From positions 46,095,082 through 46,159,081 of the forward strand of contig CM074193.1 of the NCBI GenBank assembly GCA_037179385.1: a stretch of 64,000 nucleotides of DNA, given 5' to 3'. Source of the DNA: Holothuria scabra (Eukaryota; Echinodermata; Holothuroidea; Aspidochirotida; Holothuriidae). Each line of letters opens with the position of its first letter. Position 1 is the stretch's first letter. The position numbers were made by a program, and so were the translations under genes. The notes beneath the pieces are model-generated. The model saw only the letters and a list, made by a program, of their open reading frames with translations, had not been told where the DNA came from and did no database searches. This document shows, one piece after another, positions 45,713 through 58,500 of this stretch.

Positions 45713-48289
45713 TAAAGTGTATCTAGAATAGTTTCCATGCATTGGTCCATTAAATTCATGTTGCATATGACAGAACACAGCATTAAATGAGTGAGAAATT
45801 CGTTGAAAGCAGACAAAGAACCATATCTGGATCTGGATCTGGAAAAATACTGCACAAGACTCCTGGTGGAGTCAAACATGCATAGCATTGCAAGCTCTGA
45901 TATCAATGTTGCTCTGATGATTTCTGACACAGTGAGATAATGGAACTTCTCCATTACATTATCTGTGTAAGTGTGTGTGCAAGAGAAACTTGTCGTGCAA
46001 AGGTTCTTTAAAAATTTACATAATGAAGCAATGGGATTCAAACACATAAATCCCTCTTACAGTAATGTAAAGCATTCTCACATGGTCATGAGAAGTGGAC
46101 ATAAACATCAATACCCAGGCAGAAACTAAAATCAAATTATCCCTTCTTCATTCTGCAACATCACTGTATGTCAGCCCATAAAATATTATGTACATTAGAG
46201 TATGCATTGTAGCTCCCAGGGATTTCACCAGAAACACAATAAAGGGGGATTTATTACTGCTAAACCCCATGTCCAAATTGATGCTGTCTTTAGGTTAAGT
46301 TAGGAGTGGGTTCAGGAGGGATAAAAGCTTGCTTCAAGGTCCCTGTAAGGTGCAAAATTGAAGGGTTTTTGGCTAGTTACGATATGTATGCAAGTTCAAA
46401 TATTGCTGCAAAAGTGTTCTCTTCTTTAATAAGAAACCAAGATATTGAGAGTTTCTAATTTTAATGGAAATGAAGAGGGGCGTGGGGGATCTTATCCACC
46501 TTTTTCTGAGAAGGGGGTTCATCCCGTCTTTCCTTCTCTGGCTCAAACAGTGTCACTGTATTGTGGCTTCTTCCCAATTTCTGTATAACATCTCTCTGTT
46601 ACTGTTTATGCCCCATATGAGCAAAAGTCTAGGATCCCATTTTGAAAATCATAGGCCTAGAAGTGAGTTACAACTTTCAAAACTAACTTTGCCAATTTTA
46701 GGAAGGTTTGTAGTGCAGGCACACAGTCAACAAGGATGTACTGTACGAGTTCTGGTAATTGCCAGATTCATGGCATTTTCATTATTCCAAAAATCTTCTG
46801 GCAACAGATCTTAACTCCAAGGCAGGGAGGCTGGAAAAGGGAAGAAATCCTGTTCTTAAAAAAAATCTCTTGCAACTGACTTCAACTATTTTGCAGTAGG
46901 GAATAAAAATTCTCACTTCCATTTGGAAATGACATTGCCTTAAAGCCTTATCTGGAGCCATGTATCATATAACTGCCATAAAAACAATGGGGTCCTGCTA
47001 AAAAAAGTTTTTCACCCACCTGGCCTGCTCCACAGTGCTATTGTAGTCTCAAATGTGACCACTCTGAGTATATAAATGCTCAGTTGTATGTACCTGAAAT
47101 GGATTTATTATTCTGAAGAACAAAATGCTGGATGCATGGGTCCAATTATGGGCTTAATACAGTAATGTTGTAAAGGTGATAGCTGGTTATTTTTTACAGT
47201 GCACCAATCTTGGGGTCTGTGTTAAAAATATGATACAACATAAATTTGCATTCCATTTAATAGAGTAGCCCATAGGACAATGAATTATGTTTAGTCCAAA
47301 TTGAACTCACATTGGAAATCCTCCCTATGGGTACTGTACTTGCTTTTCACAAAATGCATCAAGATTATCCCAAAGGAGCACAAGATAACACTACCTAGCT
47401 TGAAAAAAGACAATTTTCTGCCACATTTTTTCTCAGCTTTAACATATCCTATACATAGACCTAAAACGTTACAGCTAGAGTATGGAAAATGACTAACACA
47501 AGACTAACAGGTCAACTACTGCACAGCATCTGAGTTCTTTACGTTCATGTACAGCACAAGTTGTTCAGTTTATTCAACATTTGTTTTTGGATACCAGTTG
47601 TGTTCGTAGCTACAGCATAGGGAACTTGTCCAGGGACTGGGTCGCAGAATTCCATCAGAAACACAAATTAAGGTATTTTTGAGATGGAACACATCTTTGC
47701 AAGTATTGGCATGATCAATTTTCTTAACCACTCTTTCTCAATTGCCAGAAGTTAACAATTACTTGCTGCTTGTTCCTAGCACCATTGGGGGACCATGTTG
47801 TACAGTGCAGTGTGGACTTACTTGCTGCAATGATTGTGAAGGTAATCCTGAAAGTCCTAAAGTTTAGAAAGGTACTGTACCTGTCAACTCTCCCGGTTTT
47901 ACTGGAAGACACAACTTTTTTCCACACCTCCTTGTGCTTTTCCTCTGTTACAGCTTTTTGTGTTCCATTTCATTTTTTACATCCTATAAGTTCAAAATAT
48001 CCAATGCAATTAAACTAGCTAGTACTAACATGCCACATAAGCATATTTTTGCAATGGACCACAGGCCAGAATGAACATATTTTGATTGTTTAAAACTGAT
48101 GCATGGTACTAAATTATACAAGTTTACAGACTCCATGACAATACTGTATATGGGCCATAGGGAGCTATGTTATTTTGCAGGCGCCTCACGACTATGCACT
48201 TAGCATGCATACGTGATACCAGGAATGGCACTGTACATGAAGATACACAAACAAGTGGTGCTTGCACTGTGTAAAGCATTGATTGAATG
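45713..48289. other. No gene recognised
   Basis: 2.6 kb of AT-rich sequence. Its longest frames (45709-46047 minus, 46464-46814 plus) have random-looking composition and no splice context. No RNA gene or repeat is clear. Confidence 0.4.
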
Positions 48290-48365
48290 ACCTGGCCAGG
48301 GAGTTGACCCCTGGACTTTCCGGGTGACAGTCTGATGCTCCACCAACTAGGCCACTCACCTGGTC
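48290..48365 (-). repeat. tRNA-like SINE head or tRNA pseudogene
   Basis: The minus strand reads GTGGCCTAGTTGGTGGAGCA (A-box-like) and CCAGGGGTCAACTCCCTGGC (B-box-like with flanking pairing). The acceptor stem and anticodon stem do not pair properly, so it is not called as a tRNA gene. Best explained as a SINE head. Confidence 0.5.
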
Positions 48366-48422
48366 TCATTGATAATTGGGTTGAACAAGATTCAGACAGA
48401 ATTTGGTTGACTGCATGGTCCT

Positions 48423-48735
48423 TTAAAGGGCCAATCGTCTCACCCCAAATTACACTTCTTGTACGGGGGTAACTGGTAATAGAAACTCTCAATTTGCTCA
48501 GTTCTTTGATTGACTGCTAGTTCAAACAATGCAGAGTACCAAAGCTTATATTACATAGAATGAACTGTACTGAGAGCGTTTTGATTATAAACATTGAGCT
48601 TTTCTATATTTAACCTGAAGCAATACCTAAACTGAGATTGTGTCCGGATAATGATGAATTCAAGACAACTATGGGAGGGGTCTAAGTAAGATAGGAGAAT
48701 TGGTCCTATTTAGGGTAAGAGAGTTGGACCTTTAA
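48423..48735 (+). mobile_element. TTAA-flanked MITE, copy 3
   Basis: TTAA at 48423 and 48732. Ends TTAAAGGGCCAATCGTCTCA and, inverted, TTAAAGGTCCAACTCTCTTA. The interior shares GAAACTCTCAATTTGCTCAG, TTTGATTG and GATTGTGTCCGGATAATGAT with 21261-21622. Confidence 0.75.
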
Positions 48736-49985
48736 GGATAGTTACAAACTGTAGGATACCATTTACCAAGTTCAGTGTGAGAGGTTAAGTTTGTTTGCAG
48801 TGAAAATACTACAGAATCTTTTTGTAGCATCCTGAAAGCTGCCTTTAGAGTGTTAGAGATTGGATTTTCTTTTTAACTTATATGTTACTCGTGTAAGCAG
48901 AGTCACAGCAAAGTTTTTGAAATTGCGTAAAGAACATTTATTGATTCTGTATCTATACATCATACATGGTACATTCTATAAATATTGAATTATGGTCACT
49001 AACAGTGAACTGTATATGTATTCTTCAGTTTACTTTAATGTGATTGTAATGCTCAAGGAACATTAACACTGTAAAACTACTCCATTGTTAAATTATTAAC
49101 TGTATAAGCTATGTTTCTGCGTTTATGTAATTTTTGTGAGATTATTGTACTTTTTTATTGTTGAACACAGACAACGAAATACACAGGGAAAAAAAAGGTT
49201 GTTTGCAGTGTAAACTGCTTGCAGAGTGTAAAATGATAACTGCAGAATATAACAAACAAACCATGCTCATAGATAAATATTTGTATTGTTGCACACTTTT
49301 GGAATTGACAGAGTAGGCGTACAGTATATACTCACAAACATATGTAAAAGTCACTTCAAGTGTATATTTTCTCAAAGATAAGGAACTATTGTGACACTGT
49401 CAAGTTCATCAAATGAAGTTAAGAAAAAAATGTGATTACCCCAGTGACAGAATGACAGTAGTGTACCCTGCTTAGGCATCACAGTGAAAATTGTAAATCC
49501 TATAAAATCTTTAAAAACCTACAGTATGTTGCATCTTGGGAGCCTGTATATTTTCAAAAGTAACCCTTTAAACCTAGTATACTTTTAGCTTGTCGGATGA
49601 ATTAAAACTATTAAAATGTGGAGATGAAGCTCTTCTCTCCCTACTGGGGAAAAAAAAAAAACTTTGGTGCACCCACTGAATGTCTCAAAGGGCTTTAGCC
49701 TAAGCATATCTCTCCCCTACCCTGTCACCCTTCTTTTATTAAATCATATTTTTTCAAAAGATGTGAGAGATGCCAGTGAAAAATTTTACCTTATCTTTTT
49801 AAAACATAAAAAACCAATAAACAGAAAGTATAACAATTTTACTGGACTTTTGTTGAGCAGAAGTCATCCAAGAAGTTTCTAAATGTTTGTGTATTGCCTG
49901 TGTATTTCACTGGAAAGTGGAAACAGACCCATAATAGCAATATCAATGCCAAATTTGGCTGTTAGACTCTTAGTTGCCATATATG
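48736..49985. other. No gene recognised
   Basis: AT-rich spacer with short chance ORFs only. Confidence 0.4.
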
Positions 49986-50684
49986 CAGTGGCATAGCTAG
50001 ACCTTTTTCCAGGGGGAGGGAGTGGGAAGCAACCGAATTTTTTAATTTTTGTAAAGTGTGAACACCACTGTAATAGGGATTTAACTTGTGAAATTTCACC
50101 CTCTTTAAACAAATGCTGTAATTGAAAATATGGACCTTGTATTGCAGAAAGTTTTGCATTTGGGGTTTTCTTTGAAGGAATTCAAAAAGTTGGGGGTTAC
50201 TGAAAAATCTGCCACCGATTCTTGTTGTTGGATAATGTTATTTAAGGCCTACAAATTGAGGCTTTCTGACGATATTTGACAAATCAAGAGGTTATATTGG
50301 GGAAAATTTGGAATTTTGTTCAGGAAAATTTATGAAAATAATGCTGTCAGCACTATTTTGATAATCTGGTGTCACATATGGCACATTTCCAATTTTGTCA
50401 TTTCCAGAACTTGGTAAAGTTAACCAAACTGATCTACAAGCATGCACTGTTACATAAGGAAGTGCATTTGGCAGCAGGTGAAGTGCGCAGAAAATTTGGG
50501 GGTTTTTTTCAACAAATAATTACAAATATGGAGCTTTTTTTGAGAGAGAATTCAGAATTTCATGAAAGAAGAGTTGGGAAGACTACACTTTAGTGGCAAA
50601 TTGGCAATTTTCCAAATATTTCATATTTTAAAGCCATGGGGTCAATTGCCCCCTGTCCTGCCCTGTAGCCACCCCATGGATTAA
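49986..50684. mobile_element. GGCGTAGCTAG-end element, second copy
   Basis: AGTGGCATAGCTAGACCTTT at the left. It then shares GTGTGAACACCACTG, GTTACTGAAAAATCTG and GATAATCTGGTGTCACATAT with 33451-34045, and ends CCCTGTAGCCACCCCATGG. More diverged and about 100 bp longer than the nested copy. Confidence 0.6.
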
Positions 50685-51329
50685 ACGGGTGTCTGACAGC
50701 TTATTTCAGTAATAGCCCAGGTACAGCAAAAATGATAGATGAGGTACAGCAAAAATGATAGATCATATTTTGGCAATACTGTTAAACGAAATTGGTTTTT
50801 CCCTTGAAGAAAATACTGAGAATACCATTCATAGGAGCTTCCTGTATTTGTGGAACCAGGAAAGGATGATTTCTGGCAATCTAGGAAGTAATTTAATCCA
50901 ACAGTTGTGTGGTATGCTTCATGCCAACCTGATGGTGGTGCTCTGGTTAGATAGTCTTCCCTTAATTGTCAGCCCCTCCAGTCCAAAATTGTGGTGCACC
51001 ACTGGCAGCATTAGCTGACCAGGTCTACATGTATACAGTGTAATGAGAAGCATAAGAAAAGGATGAAATCAAAAATTAGTTTATTTTTATTTGCAAAAGA
51101 GTAACTAAATCTGCACAGTTTGGTGAAACTTCCATTCAAATTGGATATGGGTTTCTTAATAAGATATCAGCATAGTTATTTATACCTAAAGTGAATTTCA
51201 GGAAAGCTAGAGTTTTAACTTCCTCACATGAAAAAGGAATTTACTTTATTCCCTCTGTTCTCCAGTTGGCTTTGTTGACCATGAAGTAAGTATGGGTAGA
51301 ACTTCTCCATGGCCATGAAGTTTTTTAAA

Positions 51330-51395
51330 GTTACCATGCACCCAGAAGGTCTAAGTTTGATTCCCAGGTCCAGTCATACCAAAGATGGACATTTT
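51330..51395 (+). mobile_element. SINE-A head fragment
   Basis: Short match GGTCTAAGTTTGATTCCCAG, CAGTCATACCAAAGATGGA. Body and tail absent. Confidence 0.5.
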
Positions 51396-52177
51396 TGGAA
51401 TTTGCAGTTGTGTGTGATGCAAAACAAGGAAGTAAATTTTCATATATATTTTACCTATTGCTTCTATGTACAGTATTTATATTTTGGCATCTTATGGCAT
51501 ACTGTAAGGGTGTGTGCAGTTGCAACCCACACATGGTGAGGTTATAGGTTTTAATTGAAAAGTTTGAATTGGCCAATCTCTTTGCCATATATGCAGGTTG
51601 CAACAATTTAGTTTTACAGATACTGTAACTAAAAAGATAGTCCAGAACCCAAATTTATGCTTGATTTGTTGTAAAGAAACATTTTCTAAGCAGTCTGGCG
51701 AAATTTTCATTCTTTTTCCATGTTTGGTTCTTGAAATACCTGTATTAGCGATAGGAGTTGGTGCATATTCTACAAAGAGTGAGCTTGAATTGTAAGCAGG
51801 ACTCTTCTTTTCAAGTTGAATACAGGACCAGATTTTAAGAGATGCAAAATTTAGTACTTCAGTTCAGTTTCAAAATTTAAATGAATGTTGAAATATAGCA
51901 AATTGTATTCCTCTCTTATAAGCACAGTTGTGTAGGCCTATCTGCAATTTCAGTAAATTCAATTTATTCAAATCCAGTGTAGACCTCGCTTGTGACTTCT
52001 GATGTGGCCAGAAAAACCCATTTTATCATCGTTTACTACTTTGTACCATTCATATTTTATATCATTACTCCAGTTTGTCCTGTCTTTTAACTGCACAGTT
52101 TGTTTTAGACTCAAGACGCACTTGACCTGGTTCAGTAACTGTCAAAAGCTCTAGGTTTAAAACAATAAAGTGAGGTC

Positions 52178-52540
52178 ATGTCATCTCATGGAAAACCATC
52201 GAAGCCTGCCAAAGCACCCAAGCCAGCCAAAGCACCCAAGCCAGCCAAAGCACCCAATCCAGCCAAAGCACCTAAGCCAGCCAAAGCACCTAAGCCAGCC
52301 TGGTTCAAGTTTGGTAAAAGTCATGGTGCAACCACTGCTTCACTATCTCAAAAAAATGACAGCAACAAACCTATAGATGACATTGTCAAGGATTGCTGGA
52401 AAGAAATTGAAAAGAAATGTCGTAAAGAGACTGTGAACCCCAACCCACCCCGGAAGAGGACAGGATGGAAGGCTCTCCGCCTTTTTGTATCATCAACATT
52501 CAATGATTATCACTCAGAAAGAGAAGTCTTAGTTAAAAAG
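52178..52540 (+). CDS. STAND gene exon 1: KPA-repeat leader and VSSTF motif
   Basis: 121 codons from MSSHGKPSKPAK. Six 18-bp units (52200-52303), each encoding about KPAKAP, form a basic proline-rich leader, followed by a linker and LRLFVSSTFNDYHSEREVL. Donor AAAAAG|GTTGGT, phase 0. The repeated DNA could change unit number between alleles. Confidence 0.9.
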
Positions 52541-55500
52541 GTTGGTATTTGTAGATTTAGTCTTGGTTTTTATGAAAACAGAAACCTCATCATTTATGAT
52601 AGCATGCATTTGATGTGTATGCATGTATGTATGTATGTATGTATGCATGTATGTATGTGTGTTTCTGTGTGTGTGTTTGTGGCACTTTCCTTTTTATATC
52701 TCGTGATAAGAATGTCTAATTGTTTACAAACTTCTTACTTAGATAGCCCATATTAAAAGGAAGAACCCTGTCATTTTTGGTGGAGTTCAAAGGTCTTCTA
52801 GAGTCACATAGGTGGGTCAAAGAGTTGAAACACTTTATATTTAACATGACATCACAAGCTAAGAATGTCTGACAGCTTTCAAACTTGGTACATACATGCG
52901 TCTTATGAAGAAAAAGAACACTATTGTTTTTGGTGGAGGTCAAAGTCTTCTGTGGTCACCTGAGGTTAAACTCTAAAACTCCTATTAAAACATGATATAT
53001 CAATGTATGGGAAGTTGGATAGATTTCATACTAGATGGAAAACTCTTCCTTCATGTGTCATCAAACTTCAAGAATGACTAACTTGTCTTGAAATGAAAAA
53101 ATGTTGGTATTAGCAGATTTATCTTTCTTTCTGTTGCAATATGCACATTTTATTTTTTTTAACAGTATAGCATAGTGTTAGGTGAATTGAAGGCAATTAA
53201 AGCGGCTTGTTGAGTTGTTGAGATTTACACGAGATTTACACATAGTTTACATCTTGATGTCATTTAGTGAAACTGTTGGAAGAGATTTTGTGCATCTGAC
53301 ACATTACTGAATTGGCAATGATAATTAAGGGTTACAAAGTTGTAACTACTGTAGACTCTTCTTGCCATTTTGCATTCATTGAACATAGGCAGGCTGTGAG
53401 TCACAGATTTTTCAGGTGTGCTATCACTTTCCTTAGAAAATTTAGGAGTGTAGTGGGTGTGTTGTTTTTAGTAAACTTTTGTGTATTTATCTGATTTTCC
53501 ACGCTTTATGTAGGTGTGCCTCCCCAAAAAACAGTAATTATTTCCCCCCCCTCCGAAAAAAAAAAGAGTGACTTGAGGTGAGTGGTGGTGTGCAGTTGCA
53601 TTCCCAGGCATTAAAATTGGATATCTGCATACCCAACCTCTGTCTACAAATTCTGTCTTTTGCAGTGATATAAGGTGGTGCTGTGATGAGGCTAATTAGA
53701 AACATGGACAATTCCATCCAAACTTGCCATAAAGAACTGATGTCAACTCAGTGAGCCCCCTCTAAGTCATCATGTTAGATATCCAATTCTGGTTTGAGTC
53801 CTGCAGAGTTTATTGTGTTCAATAATGTGTCTATAAGTGAGTGTAATAAGCAAGTTTGGTAATTCATTGGTGCATGGATTTGTGAGGCACAGTACTGAGC
53901 TCACCACATACAGTACAAGTGCTGTAGTGTACAACATACCCCCGTTTTTCATGCAGGAAGTGCATAAAAGACTAAGCATAAAGCTTATTGTCTAGCCAAC
54001 CAGAATGAAAATAGGGGTCTCAGCCCTACCTAACAGCAAATTTAAATCAATCAAGAATGTAAACATAGGCTACTGCACAAAACTATGTTAAGATTTATCC
54101 TTATGGTATGGATGGTTAAAAAAGAATGATTTAACCAAATTTTTCATTTATTAACTCAAATTTTAGAATATTTGTTGAAGCTGCGGGATTGGTTTGTTTA
54201 TCCCAACAATTTGTAAGATGTGATTTGGAGGAGGTGTGCATGTGCATAGCTTCAACAGGAATTAATTAGCTCACTTATTTATTGTTTCTCTCCCCCCATG
54301 GGTGTTGCTTCTTCTCCCCCCACTAATTAAATGGATACTTGTGAGGTAACTTGTCATGATGCATGGTGCATACCAGCTGTAAACTGGAGGGATTGTCTCT
54401 GGCTATTGTTGAGCAGAGGTAATATTTTTGAAGGGATTTGAGTAATATGTAACTTCATTTCTTCATTTAATTACCAGGTTTTTCCAGAACTAAAGGAATG
54501 GTGCATGGAACGTCAATTACATCTCATTGAATGTGATCTTCGTTGGGGGGTACCCAAGGACTCCACCACTGCTTTAACCCTCTGCACCTGTATGGATGAG
54601 ATTGAAAGATGCCATGGGGAGACAGATGGACAGGGAATGTTTCTTAACATGCTAGGGGAGAGGTAAGATCTTCAAATAAAATGTATTTCATTTTTAGCTT
54701 GTCTAGGAAATGAAGTTGCCTGATAATGTATTTGTGAAGTCATGTTTCCTGTTGTTCTTAAAGAAATATATTGTAACTACATATTTCTTTTTTGTCATGT
54801 TTGTAATTGAAAGGAAAGCAACAATTAAATGAAGGCTTTTCTCTACCTTAAAAGAAACTTTATTTTGGTTAGTGCTGTTTAAAGCAGCAAACTGAATTTG
54901 TTTTCCAATTTTTTTTTACAACTTCAACTAAAATCTGCAACACATTTGCACAGGCGCACTTTAACTTAAGATGGCATTAATACTGTAAAAAGTTTCAAAA
55001 ATTTTGCAAGATTTTTAGACATTACTTTGATGTCTAATATCAGAAGGAAGTTTAAAATAGAGCTTATATTGTACCTATGTGCTCATGAATAAACATAATA
55101 GTTTGGTAAAAATGCAGAATAGTGGTTAACAGATCATTTCAAGTTACGTATTATCTCTGATATGCTGACAGACAATGCCCTCAGATGCACCAAGCCATTT
55201 GTAAATTAAAGAACCAAGAATTTTTTTTTTGTATTTGATAACAAAAAATTACATTTTTTTTCTTTTTTGTGTCTTCAAAGGTATGGTTGGGTTCCAGGTG
55301 TCGCTGACATCCCTCCTCATCTGGTAGAGCAATTTCAGTGGGTGCACAATTTATCCGTGACACACATGGAGATTCTGCTTGGCGCCCTCTACAGAGGTAA
55401 TCGTAATGCTGCATTCTTTATACGTGACCCAACTGGTTGGTTGGATAAGCTACCAAAAACTGTGCAGAGTCGGTTCATAGATCCGTCTGAGCTTGGTCGT

Positions 55501-58500
55501 GCACAATTGAAGGTAACTGGTATCTATTAACATGTTCGTATTAATTTAAGGGGCTCATTGAGTCAATAACTGAGTGTTTAATGGTAATGCCACTTGACAG
55601 TGCTTAAAATTAGCATGATAAATCAAGTTCCATATCCAACAATTACGAAAAGAATTAAAGTTTTCAGTTTTGTGGTGTCCTAACTTAAATGGTTTTTCGC
55701 ATAATTTGAAAAAGTGTCTGTTCTCAAATATTTGAAAAAAGACTTTACCCCTCTGTACTTACTCATAATAGAGATATTTGTATGCAGGATGTGAGGTTTG
55801 TCTTAGTTAGACCATTAGTCATTGGTATGTGAAGAAAACTTAACAACTTTGGAAAAATTGGTTAGGTTCATGAACCAATTACTTAATGAGCTGCTTTAAA
55901 GGCATCTATTCATCACCCCAGAGAGTTCCAATTTTTGTAACCCACTAATTTTTTGACCCTCCTACAGCTGTCTAGAACTAATCCTTATTAAGACACAATC
56001 CTAATTTAATTATTAATTTAAAATTGTTTTTCCAACATTGTCTTTCAGGTACTTAAGTCAAAACTGAAAGAGAAATGTCCCAAACAATGTTTTGATTACA
56101 CCTGTTATGTAGATGAGCCTGACAAGGTCATCGACAAACCAGAATTGAAAGGTTTGGAAGAATTTGGAAACAGTGTCCTGTCATTCTTCAAGGAAGCGAT
56201 TGCTAGAGAATATCCACTTGTCAAGGAAGAAGGAGAGGAAGATAAACCTGAAATGAGAGGTCAGAAATTTGTCTGTTAGTTTTTATTTTCTGAAAAAAAA
56301 TTACATCTTCTTTGGCCAATCACTTTACACAAGGATAGCAGGGTTGTGACCCTTAAGTTGCAATCTTCTTTTGGAATGTGGAACATTAAACATACTTATT
56401 GCGTTTCTCTGACCTTTCCATCCAACCAGAATGTTATACACGATTTAAAGAGTAAAGAACCCATGAAATCTAAAATAACTGACCACTCCCTTGTAAATGC
56501 TGTTTATTGTAAAACTTGGAAAGGTCAACTGGTCCATTCATTGATACCATAATCTCAAATGATGACCTGATGACATTCCATTGGTCAGTTGTCAATTGCA
56601 ATCACTACATTTGTGCAAATGAAAGGAGTTGATTATCCATCACCAACTGACCACCTGCATGGTCAAGTAGTTAGAACATCCAACTTGTGTCCAGTAGGTC
56701 TGGAGTTTGACTCCTGGCTGGGTCATATGTTAGACTAAGTTACAATTGGAACCTAGTGCTTGGTGCATAAGCAATGGAGGGAAAACAAGCCAGTGAACCA
56801 CAACTGGGAAAAAGTCTCTGAAAACTGAGCTGTAAAACCTCATGCAACTAATTATTCAGCACAAAAACTAGTGGGACACAATGTGAAAAGCCTAGGCTTA
56901 ATAGATAAACTGTGCTCTTTAGTGTAAAGCTATTAAGTCAGTGGTGCTATCACTACATGGAGAGTGACAAAGAGAAATAGTAGAGTAATTCTGCGATGAT
57001 GTGCACGCATTTTGTGGCAAGAGAGTTCAAGTCAGTTGTGGAGATAGCGATGATGTGCACGCATTTTGTGGCAAGAGAGTTCAAGTCAGTTGTGGAGATA
57101 GATGAATGTTAGCAATGGTTGTACTTAATTCACCACAAAATTTGCACGAATAGGTAAAATTTAATGGCATGACACACTGTTGTCAAGTGTAGACTGAAAT
57201 TGTGCAGGAGGTATATACCATTTATTTACTGTATACAGTCAGGAGGTTGGGAGTTTGAGTCCTGGCCTGGTCATACGGAAGACTTAAAAAACAGAACCTA
57301 CTGCCATTGTGCTTAGTGCTCAGTATAAGCAATGGATTAGGGAAAACAAGCCAGTGAGCCACAACTGGAAAAAAGACAGTGGCCAGCTTGACTTGACCCA
57401 GTTAGGGCCGTAAAACTCCACCTAACCAACTAAGTAACTATATACCAAATATACCATGTCGCTGATCAGAATAGCAAGATTGGATAAATGGAATTTTGTT
57501 CGATACAAAATGTAAAATTTGTACCCTATCAATATTGAAAGGTTAAAATGGATAAAGATATGCATTTAATATATTCAGATGATGACAACATAAGTTAAAA
57601 CAAAATGTGTTGCAAAATGAACAAAAGCATTTTAGCTGCGAAAATTTTGTACTGTAATGTGTAAAATAAAGCCATAAAGCCTTTTTCAGAATACGGATGT
57701 ACTTCTCGTGAACTTTTAAAGCAGCCCATTAAGTTGGTTCATGAATTTCAACAATTTTTTCCAAACCTGTTAAGTTTTCTCCACATAACAGTGAGGAATG
57801 GTCAAACTTAGACAATCCCCACATCCTATTTACAAATAATCGTTTTCTGAGTGAGTACTTAACAGCTCAATTCAGTTTTCAAAATTAAATTTGTGACCAA
57901 ACACGTTTTTTTAATTTTTACAAAGTTGTGCCAAGTCAAGGCACCACGATGTTAAAAATTTTAACTTTGTCTGTAACTATTGGATATGAAACTTGAATCA
58001 TGCTAGTTACAAGCATTTTCACATGGTAGTACCTTTAAACAATTTCATCAAGTTATTGATTTCAACTCAATGAGCCCCTTCAAGCAGTTTAAAAGATATT
58101 AATATCAGTAACATTTTTTTATACTTTATAGAGCAATTTTATCATGACTGTATCTTGGAGCAAAAAGGTGCCATGGTTTTTGGAAGAGACAGGGAATATA
58201 AACTCATCCTCCAATATGCTAAAGGGAAAATCCCCCAAGAAGATTTAGCAAAGTCATGGGCTGAAATAAATCCAGATGTTGATGAAGATGAAGCTGGAAA
58301 TAGTGAGGAGGATGAGAAAGAAAATAAGAAAGAAGGGAGTGCGGAGAATAAAGAAGGTTACAGGAATATTGTAGCAATTGTTGCTGAACCAGGGGCAGGG
58401 AAATCATCTTTAATGGCCAAATGTGCACTTGAAGCAAGCAAGGTAAATAATTCATATTACAGACTTAATATTCGTAGATGTGTACTCTTCTTGTTAGTTT

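Noticed and set aside
46464..46814. 116-codon plus-strand frame
   Set aside because: Random-looking residue mix and no supporting signals.
48290..48365. tRNA gene call
   Set aside because: A- and B-box-like parts are present but the acceptor and anticodon stems do not pair; treated as a SINE head.
52170..52376. Overlapping frame with LPKHPSQPKHPSQ repeats
   Set aside because: It is the alternate-frame reading of the KPAKAP repeat; only the frame from 52178 continues in phase through later exons.
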